Shown piece after piece: positions 45,393-53,100 of a DNA stretch of 64,000 bases; within the stretch, counting starts at the first letter, position 1, and each line of letters begins with the position of its first letter. The stretch lies in NCBI RefSeq assembly GCF_016937515.1, contig NZ_JAFHKM010000002.1:3777001-3841000 (forward strand), read 5' to 3'. The notes beneath the pieces are model-generated. The model was not told where the DNA came from. It worked only from the letters and a program-made list of their open reading frames with translations, and made no database searches. This DNA comes from Cohnella algarum (GTDB lineage Bacteria > Bacillota > Bacilli > Paenibacillales > Paenibacillaceae). The position numbers were made by a program, and so were the translations under genes.

Positions 45393-46886
45393 ATGACGTT
45401 CCAGGTGCCTTACGAGCTGCGGCTGCGAGAGTGCGGGTCCAAGCATCTTGCGATGTACAGGGCCATCCGGGACAGCGTCGCTTCCGGCGCCCTTTCTCCG
45501 GGGGAACGATTGCCGTCCTCGCGAACGCTAGCGGCGATGTACGGCCTGTCGCGGGGCAGCGTCAGCCTCGCTTACGATATGCTCGCGGCGGAAGGCTACG
45601 TGCGGACCGGAATCGGACAAGGCACGTTCGTCTGCGGCGAGCCGAAGGATGCCGGCTTCCGGCCGCAAGGCGCGGCCGCCCGGCCGGAATTGCCGGAACT
45701 GTCCGCTTGGGGCAGACGCATGATGGCGAAGGAAGAAGCTTTCGGCGACGAGTCCGAGCCTGCCGATCCGGGTTCGTTCGTGCCGAGGGGAATGGGCAGA
45801 CGTTCCTTTCCCTGGGCGGAGTGGCGGGCAGCCGTCGCGGCGCAGCTGCGCCGCATCGGCGAGCGGGCGGAGGACGGAGGGACGGAAGGCAGCCTCGCGC
45901 TTCGTCAAGCCGTCGCCGCCCGGCTGCGCAGGGAACGCGGCATCGTTTGCGGACCCGAACAAATCGTCATGACCGGCGGCTCGATGCAGGCCATCGCCTT
46001 GCTCGCCCAACTGCTGCTGGAGGAAGGCCAGTCCGCCGTCGTGGAGGATCCGTGCTACCCGGGCACCCGCCTTGCCGCTCAAGCCGCCGGCGCCCGCGTC
46101 ATTCCCGCGGCCGTCGACCGGCAGGGAATCGTTCCCGCCGCCTGGGACGCCCGGCTGCTGTTCGTCACGCCGACGCGTCATTTTCCGACGGGAGCCGTGC
46201 TCAAATTGGAGCGCAGGCTCGAACTGCTCGCATGGGCGTCGAAAAACGAGGCGTGGATCGTCGAGGACGACTTCGACAGCGATTTTCGCTGGGGAGGGCG
46301 TCCGATCGAGCCGCTCAAATCCCTCGACCGGGAAGACCGGGTCATTTACGTAGGCACGTTTTCCCGCACGATGCATCGGGAAGTCCGGATCGGCTACGCG
46401 GTGCTGCCGGAAACGCTTCGCGAGCCGTTCAAGCGGGCCAAGCGGCTGTACGATCCGTATCCCGCCGGGTTCGCGGAGCAGCTGGCGCTCGCCGGCTGGA
46501 TCTCCGAGGGCGGATACGACCGGCATTTAAGGCGGATGCGGCGCGGTTTCCACAAGCTCCAGCTCTGTTTGGCGGAAGGCCTGCGGAGCGAATTGGGCGA
46601 GCTGTTCGAGGCGCTGCCTTCCGATTCGGGCCTGCTGCAGTTCGCGTATTGGAAAAAAAGCCGGGAAGAATACGCCTTGTTGTACGACAGCTGCAAACGG
46701 CAGGGGGTCGTCTGGGGCGATGGCGCGCGCTGCGCGGCCGCGGGCCCGGCGGCTCCGCCTTCGGCTTTGTTCGGTTTTGCCCATTTGGAGGAGGAGAGCA
46801 TTCGGAGCGGCCTGATCCGCATTCGGACGGCCGCCGAGACTTTGGGGCTGATCGCTCCCGGGAAAGGAGGAAACGACCATGCTTAA
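45393..46886 (+). CDS. MocR/PdxR-type regulator with Arg replacing the PLP lysine
   Basis: A 497-residue fusion of a GntR-type winged helix (about residues 10-80; LPSSRTLAAMYGLSRGSVSLAY) and a fold-type I aminotransferase-like domain (about 110-485). MTGGSMQAIALLAQLL, VEDPCYPGTR, FVTPTRHFPTG and VEDDFDSDFRW follow the family. At the position where the family has GTFSK, this protein reads GTFSRTMHREVRIGY, so the lysine that forms the PLP Schiff base is Arg (about residue 327). It may bind PLP non-covalently or another ligand. It overlaps the araC gene by 8 bp. Confidence 0.9.
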   Translation: MTFQVPYELRLRECGSKHLAMYRAIRDSVASGALSPGERLPSSRTLAAMYGLSRGSVSLAYDMLAAEGYVRTGIGQGTFVCGEPKDAGFRPQGAAARPELPELSAWGRRMMAKEEAFGDESEPADPGSFVPRGMGRRSFPWAEWRAAVAAQLRRIGERAEDGGTEGSLALRQAVAARLRRERGIVCGPEQIVMTGGSMQAIALLAQLLLEEGQSAVVEDPCYPGTRLAAQAAGARVIPAAVDRQGIVPAAWDARLLFVTPTRHFPTGAVLKLERRLELLAWASKNEAWIVEDDFDSDFRWGGRPIEPLKSLDREDRVIYVGTFSRTMHREVRIGYAVLPETLREPFKRAKRLYDPYPAGFAEQLALAGWISEGGYDRHLRRMRRGFHKLQLCLAEGLRSELGELFEALPSDSGLLQFAYWKKSREEYALLYDSCKRQGVVWGDGARCAAAGPAAPPSALFGFAHLEEESIRSGLIRIRTAAETLGLIAPGKGGNDHA

Positions 46887-47664
46887 CGCTCAGCCGGACT
46901 CGTTCAAACTGCTGCCCTCTTTTGCCAAAATCGTATGCGAGCCGGGGTGGAAATGGCAGAAACGCGAAATTCCGCTCGTCAATTACGATTTGTTTTACGT
47001 CTGGAGCGGCGAAGGAGAGGTCGTGCTGAACGGGAAAACGTACGCCGTAGGCAAAGGAAGCTGCTTTCTGTTCCGGCCGGGCGAGCATCCGACGGCGACG
47101 CACAATCCGCAGAAGCCGCTCGTGCTCACCTACATTCATTTCGACGTGGACGAGCCGGTAACGCTCATACCCGAATCGTATCGGGTGCTGGAGGAAACGC
47201 TGGAATTTGAAAATTTGCTGTCCCGTTACGTCCGGCTTTGTCTCGTTCCTTCGTTCGGCTCGGAGGAGGAAGCCCGGCTTATTCTGAAGCAGCTGCTGAT
47301 CCGGATGCTCCGCCAGGACCGCGAAGAACCGGTGGAACGCAAAGCGTCCAACCAGCTGACGGAAAGCATTCGGGAAGTGGCGAACTTTATCCGCCAGCAT
47401 CCGGGGCTTCCGCACCGGGTCGACGACCTGGCGGCCAGGGCGGGACTGTCGTCGCGATATTTTTCCATCAAATTCAAGGAATTGATCGGGGTTTCCGTTC
47501 AGTCGTACATGATCCGGATGCGGATCGAGCGGGCTCAGCATCTGCTGACGCACGCCGGCATGAACGTGACGGAAGTGGCGGAGACGCTCGGCTACCGGGA
47601 CATCTTTTTTTTCAGCCGGCAGTTCAAGCAATATACGGGCAAAAGCCCGTCCGAGCTGCGCTGA
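46879..47664 (+). CDS. AraC-family transcriptional regulator
   Basis: A 261-residue regulator with an N-terminal cupin-like sensing domain (about 30-140; DLFYVWSGEGEVVLNGKTY, FLFRPGEHPTA) and a C-terminal pair of helix-turn-helix motifs (about 165-261; VDDLAARAGLSSRYFSIKFKE and VTEVAETLGYRDIFFFSRQF). The cupin plus HTH layout is that of regulators answering to sugars. It is translationally coupled to the MocR gene. No sugar gene is adjacent, so its target is unknown. Confidence 0.9.
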   Translation: MLNAQPDSFKLLPSFAKIVCEPGWKWQKREIPLVNYDLFYVWSGEGEVVLNGKTYAVGKGSCFLFRPGEHPTATHNPQKPLVLTYIHFDVDEPVTLIPESYRVLEETLEFENLLSRYVRLCLVPSFGSEEEARLILKQLLIRMLRQDREEPVERKASNQLTESIREVANFIRQHPGLPHRVDDLAARAGLSSRYFSIKFKELIGVSVQSYMIRMRIERAQHLLTHAGMNVTEVAETLGYRDIFFFSRQFKQYTGKSPSELR

Positions 47665-47685
47665 CGAAAACGCCGGCAAAAACGG

Positions 47686-47732
47686 CGACAGGCCGCTTTC
47701 CTTCGCGGGAAGGAACGACGGCCTGTCGTTTT
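47686..47732. terminator. Bidirectional terminator between araC and psd
   Basis: CGACAGGCCG pairs exactly with CGGCCTGTCG; the loop holds an inner stem. T-runs occur on both sides for the convergent genes. Confidence 0.8.
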
Positions 47733-48556
47733 CATTTTTCGTCCGAAAGCTCCCTGGCCTTCCGGTTGCCGTCAAGCACGCCCAGAAGCTCGCCCATTTT
47801 GACTCTGTCGCCGGCTTTGAGGCCGCTTCTCGCCCGGCAAGTCTGATTTTCCGCCAGCAGGACGACGGTCGAGCCGAATTCGAAATACGCCAGCTCCTGG
47901 CCGCGATCGACGTTTGTGGGCCGCGGGGTTACGTACCGGATGCTGCTGACGTTAAGGGCTCCGACCTTGACGACTGCCACTTCGCCGAATTCATGGCGGA
48001 TGTAGGTGACGAGCCTTTCGTTGCGCGACAGGACGCGCCGCATCGACGTCAAGCCGAAGTCGTTCACCGGATATACCCGGCCGGGAATATGCTCGCTTTC
48101 CGCAATCGTTCCTTCGCAGGGAGAATGAATTCGATGATAATCTTTGGGACTCAAGTACAGAACCCAATACAGCCCGTTCTCATACAATGTAGTTCGAGGC
48201 GAACGGTTGAGCAGCTCTTCCAGCGAGTAATCCTGGCCTTTGATTTTCAACAGCATTCCGTTTTCGATTGAGCCGCATGCCGTGACGAGCGCATCGACCG
48301 GACTGACGAGCGCTTGGGCGGTTTCGTCCACGAGACGGCAACCCGGCTTCAGCCTCCGGGTAAAAAATTCATTCAACGAGCCGTATTCCTCCAGCTTCTT
48401 CTCCGCCTCTTCCGCCGGAATGCCGTACAGGGCGACGAAACGCGGAATGTAGCGGCGGCTGAAGGCGGATTTGGCGAGCCGTCCCGTCAGCCGGGAAACG
48501 AATTTGCGCGAGGACAATTCCGTCATGGCGCGCAGCAGCCAACGATTCATTCGCAT
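47732..48556 (-). CDS. psd: Phosphatidylserine decarboxylase
   Basis: A 274-residue membrane-associated enzyme that makes phosphatidylethanolamine from phosphatidylserine. The self-cleavage site occurs as EFGSTVVLL (Gly-Ser near residue 236), from which the pyruvoyl group is formed. LKIKGQDYSLEELL and YLSPKDYHRIHSPC with the catalytic-site histidines are typical. The cleavage motif is FGST instead of the common LGST. I start at ATG 48556 behind AAGGAG. pssA, the usual partner, is not adjacent. Confidence 0.92.
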   Translation of the reverse strand: MRMNRWLLRAMTELSSRKFVSRLTGRLAKSAFSRRYIPRFVALYGIPAEEAEKKLEEYGSLNEFFTRRLKPGCRLVDETAQALVSPVDALVTACGSIENGMLLKIKGQDYSLEELLNRSPRTTLYENGLYWVLYLSPKDYHRIHSPCEGTIAESEHIPGRVYPVNDFGLTSMRRVLSRNERLVTYIRHEFGEVAVVKVGALNVSSIRYVTPRPTNVDRGQELAYFEFGSTVVLLAENQTCRARSGLKAGDRVKMGELLGVLDGNRKARELSDEK

Positions 48557-48714
48557 GGCCACTCCTTTTGCCTCAATTTGATTTCGCTTGAACGATGGCT
48601 TGGCAGGCAAAGCCGTGCCGATTTCAGTGTGACATATCGCCGTCCAAAGTTCAACTTTTTCGCGGGGCCGGCTTGGCGAACGATGCGGCTTAAGGGGGGA
48701 TCGACATCGTAAAA

Positions 48715-49848
48715 GTGGCGTTTGTCACGCCGGGGGCCTACGCCGTGCCTTCTCCGAGGGGAGGGTCGGTCGAACGGGTCGTCGAAAAAGTCGTTCCGCT
48801 GCTCGCGCCTGCCATCGAAGCCCGAATCTACGGCAGGGTCCGCCGGGGCTTGCCGGCCCGGGAACGGTGGCGGGGCGCGGAATGCGTGCGATATCCCGCA
48901 TCCGACAAGGCGGCTTACGCCGCGCGGGTATTTCGAAGCCTGGCTTCGTACCGGCCGGATCTGATCCAGGTGGAAAACAGGCCTCTGTTCGTGCGGGAGC
49001 TCCGCAAACGGTTTCCGGATAAGCCGATCTGGCTCAGCTTGCAATCGACGACGTTTATTTCGCGTCCGTATCTCGGACCGAAAACGACGCGGGCGTGTTT
49101 GCGGCTTGCCGACCGGATCTTGGTCAACAGCCGTTATTTGGCGTCGCAGGTAAGGGCACGGGCGCCCGAAACGGCCGATAAAATCAGCGTCGTGCATCTG
49201 GGCGTCGAACCGGAAAGGTTCGGCTTGTGGAATCCGGAGGAGGAACGAGCGCGCCGAGGCTGGGCGGACAGGCGGATCGTGCTGTACGTCGGGCGGCTTA
49301 TTCCGCTCAAGGGCGTGCATCACCTCCTCGCGGCAATGCCGGAGCTGGTCCGGGCCGTTCCGAACGTTCTGGTCGTGATCGTCGGAGGCGCTTTTTACGG
49401 TTCGTCCCGGCGCACCGCTTACGTCGAACGCCTGCACAAATTGGCGAAGCCCTGGAAGCGGCACGTTCATTTCCAATCGTACGTTTCGCATACCGACATT
49501 CCCCGCTGGTTCGGCCTGGCTCACGCGGTCGCCGTTCCTTCCGGGGAAAGGGAAGCTTTCGGACTCGTGAACGTAGAGGCGATGGCGAGCGGGCTTCCCG
49601 TCGTCGCGGCCCGATCGGGCGGCATTTCCGAAATCGTGGAAGACGGCGTTACCGGCTTCCTCGTGGACCGGCAATGCCTGCGAAGCGGACTCGCCTCCCG
49701 GCTGTCCCTGCTTCTGCAGAACGAGAGTTTGCGAGAGGAGATGGGGCGCAGGGGGCGGGAAAGAGCGCTGTCCTTGTTCACTTGGGAGCATACCGCCGGC
49801 AGATGGCTGGACGAAGCGAAGCGGGCGGGCATTCTGAACGGCGACTAA
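48715..49848 (+). CDS. Family 4 glycosyltransferase, CotSA-like
   Basis: A GT-B-fold glycosyltransferase of about 377 residues. The N-terminal acceptor half begins with AFVTPGAYAVPSPRGGSVERVV, close to the pattern of spore coat protein SA (CotSA), and the donor half has LYVGRLIPLKGVHHLL and the nucleotide-sugar motif EAFGLVNVEAMASGLPVVA. GTG 48715 lies 15 nt after the ribosome site AAGGGGGG; an ATC codon at 48706 has ideal spacing and may be the real start. A spore-coat glycan or surface-polysaccharide role is possible; the sugar is unknown. Confidence 0.88.
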   Translation: MAFVTPGAYAVPSPRGGSVERVVEKVVPLLAPAIEARIYGRVRRGLPARERWRGAECVRYPASDKAAYAARVFRSLASYRPDLIQVENRPLFVRELRKRFPDKPIWLSLQSTTFISRPYLGPKTTRACLRLADRILVNSRYLASQVRARAPETADKISVVHLGVEPERFGLWNPEEERARRGWADRRIVLYVGRLIPLKGVHHLLAAMPELVRAVPNVLVVIVGGAFYGSSRRTAYVERLHKLAKPWKRHVHFQSYVSHTDIPRWFGLAHAVAVPSGEREAFGLVNVEAMASGLPVVAARSGGISEIVEDGVTGFLVDRQCLRSGLASRLSLLLQNESLREEMGRRGRERALSLFTWEHTAGRWLDEAKRAGILNGD

Positions 49849-49870
49849 ATATTTGCGTATGTCGGATTGC

Positions 49871-49908
49871 GCGGCTTTTCCGCCCATGAGCGGGATGGCC
49901 GCCTTTTT
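49871..49908 (+). terminator. Terminator after the glycosyltransferase gene
   Basis: GCGGC pairs with GCCGC and an inner CCGC with GCGG, followed by five Ts. Between here and 50088 nothing gene-like is seen. Confidence 0.65.
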
Positions 49909-50088
49909 GTGTCGTCTCCTTTCCCAAGCCTGTTGCGATATCCGCTCCATGGCGCTCCGACCCGGAAGCCTGCGCAATTGCAGTTTTTGTCGCTGCCGGA
50001 AGTAAAGAGAAAGTCTAAGGGTACCGCTTATTTTTTTAAATTACAGTTTATAGTTATTTAACCGACCTAGCTCCCAAACAATCGGGTG

Positions 50089-50116
50089 ACGTGCCTATGG
50101 GTGAATGCATATGATA
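50089..50116 (+). promoter_or_regulatory. Sigma-K-type sporulation promoter
   Basis: AC (50089-50090), 17 nt, then CATATGATA (50108-50116) matches the classical sigma-K form AC-N17-CATANNNTA completely. The start would be near 50123, 25 nt before the coding region and just ahead of the ribosome site GGAAGGAGAGG. No sigma-A promoter is visible in the gap. Confidence 0.55.
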
Positions 50117-50147
50117 CGTTAGATTATCCGTTGGGAAGGAGAGGAAC

Positions 50148-53100
50148 ATGAAAAAAGGCAAAACGAAAAAAGCGCCCAAAACGCGCCGGCCGCTTTATTT
50201 TGTCGACAATCCGAACACTTCCGAACTTCATTGGCTGGATGATATAAAAAAGCAAAATGCCAAACCGGTCAGCGTGCACGGGGCTTCCGCCGTCGCGGAC
50301 CCTCCCCGCGAGGCGCAGGAAACGGCAACGGTCGAAACGCCGGCGGAAGCGGGAAGTGCGCCTTACGATGCGTTCTCCGGCTTGACTTCCGATTTTGCAT
50401 CAGCCCAGGAAACCTTTGAAACCGCCGATCTGTTTGCGGCGTATGGCGATGCGGATTCGGACGCCCCGAAGATTTCCGAACAGGCGGAAGAGATCGCCAC
50501 CGTCGTTTCGTATGCCGAACGCAACCGATACGAAGCGGCGGAAGCGCTCGCGGACCTGCTGTATAATCCCGATGTCCCGAATCCGGCCGCAGAGGAATCC
50601 GCGTCGGAGGAAGAGGCGGAGCCGGCCGAACGGGAGCCAAGAAGCAAGCGTCATGAAAAGCTGGCCGAAAAACGGATGCCGGTGCCGGAGCCGATCGTGT
50701 ACACGGACGATTTGGCGAACGAATCCGTCACCGGCGACAAACTGGCCCCGTTCTCGGTCGGTTCCCGGCATCTGCAGGCGGAAGCGGTGACGACGGAAGC
50801 GCTCGCCGACTTTTCGGTCACGGCGATCAAGCTGGCGGACGGTTCGGTCACGTCCTCCAAGTACGCTCCCGAATCCATAACGGGCGAGCATCTGACGAAA
50901 AACGCGATTTCCGGACAAAAAATCCGGGACCGCTCGATTACGAGCGAAAAGCTGAAGGATGGCAGCGTGACGTCGGAGAAGCTGGCGGACCGGACGATCA
51001 GCGCGGACAAGATCGCGGAAGGCTCGATTCAGCCTAAACATTTGAGCCAATCGATCATTACGACGGAGCTGCTGAAGGACCAGGCGGTTACGGCGGAGAA
51101 AATCCGCAGCGGGGCTATTCGCAGAGAAAATCTGAGCAATGAAATTATCGACACCTCCAAGCTGGCGGACGGTTCGGTGACGGTTTCCAAGCTGCGGGAC
51201 GAATCCGTCGGCCCGGATAAAGTGGCCCGCGAAGCGATCGAGACCCGCCACCTGAAGCCGGGACTCATTCTCGCGGATCACGTCGCTCCCGGAGTCATCT
51301 CGGGAAAGCATATCGCTCTGCAGGCCATCACCTCGGGCCATCTGAACAAAGGCGCCGTGGGCGCGGACGAATTGGCCGATCAATCGGTAATCGGAAGCAA
51401 GCTGGCCCGCGGGGCGATTCAAACCGAGCACCTGCAAAACGCGGCCGTCCGCGGCGCCCAACTCGCTTCGGAAGCCGTTGAGAATCAGCATATCGCGGAG
51501 GGGGCCGTTACGGCTCCGAAGCTTGCGGAGCAGTCGGTTACGACAGTCAAACTCGTCGATCACGCGGTCACGTCCATGAAAATCGCGGATCAAAGCGTAA
51601 CGTCGGGCAAAATCGCAAGCGAATCGGTGCTTTCCCGCCATTTGGGGAAAGGGGCGGTCGAGGCGGAACATTTGGCGGACTATTCGATCGAACGCCGGCA
51701 TTTGACCGACGGGGCGGTGGACGGCCGGCATCTGGCTTACGAATCGGTCCGGAGGGAGCATTTGCAGGAGCAAAGCATCGGTTCGACCCAGCTCGCGTCA
51801 GAAGCGGTCATTCGCCGGCATATCGCGGGCGGGGCGATCGGCGAAGAGCAGCTGGCAAGCGGCGCGGTTCAATCCGGGCATATTGCCGACGGAGCCATTG
51901 GCCAGCAGCATCTGGCTCCGGCCGCCGTTCGAAGCGAGCATCTGACGGAAGGCAGCATAACGGCAAGCAAGCTGGCTGCGGGACAACTCAAGACGTTCCA
52001 CTTTGCCGAAGAATCGGTGACGGGAGAAGCCATCGCCGACCGGACGCTCGAGGGGCGGCATTTGCGCGAACGCTCGATCGAGTCCGGCCATCTGGCCGAT
52101 CAATCGGTCGGGACCGCGGCGCTTAAACCCGAGTCCGTGACTTCCGACATTATCGCTCCCGGCGCCGTCGGCGAGCGGCAGCTCGGCATCCGTTCGGTAT
52201 TTTCGCATCATTTGTCGGATCATTTGATCACATCGCTAAAGTTGTCGCCGGAAAGCGTTTCGACCGACAAGCTGGCGGATATGTCGGTGACGACCGCCAA
52301 GCTGGCCGAAAAAAGCGTGGGCGGGCGCCAACTGCAGGCGTCGAGCGTCGATAATTCTCACTTGACGGAGCGTTCCGTCGGTCCGAATCAGCTGCAGATG
52401 GGGGCCGTCGGGACGGAGCATCTGAAGCCGAACACGGTCAAAGCGGCTCATCTGACCGCTAACAGCGTCGGGGAAGCGGCGCTCGCCGAAAATGCCGTCA
52501 CGGAAAAAAAACTGGCGGACGGAAGCGTAACTTTGTCGAAGATGGCTCCGGGAAGCGTCGGCGGCGAGCAGCTGCTAAGCGACAGCGTCGGCGGAAAACA
52601 CGTGAGACCGGACTCGATTCAAGGCTATCACCTCCATAAGGGCGCCGTATCCGTGCCGCATCTCGCTCCGGATATGCTTCATTTCGTGAAGCTTGCCGAA
52701 CGGCGAATCGATTCCGAGCGGCTCGAACCGGGATCGGTCGCCCAGGTTCACCTGCGGGATCTCGCGGTCACGGAAGCGAAGCTGGCGGCGGCCAGCGTAT
52801 CGGAGGATAAAATCGCCAACGAAGCCGTTTCGGCCGACAAGCTGGCGGCGGGCAGCGTGGTCACGAGCAAGATCGGCAACGGCGCGGTGACGAAGGAAAA
52901 GCTGGCGGACGGCGCGGTGACCGAGTGGAAGCTGGCGGACGGGGTCGTTACGGAAGGAAAGCTTTCCGTCGGAGCCGTCTCGGAACTGAAGCTCGCCGAC
53001 GGCAGCGTGACCGCCCGCAAGCTGTCGGGCCAATTGCTCGATTACATGTCGGCGATCGGGAAGCCGATCTCGACGGATAGGCTGGTCGACGGCAGCGTGA

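Noticed and set aside
44591..47029. An 812-codon open frame on the + strand
   Set aside because: It spans an antisense stretch and a shifted frame of the MocR gene; Arg/Gly-rich, no motifs, no ribosome site.
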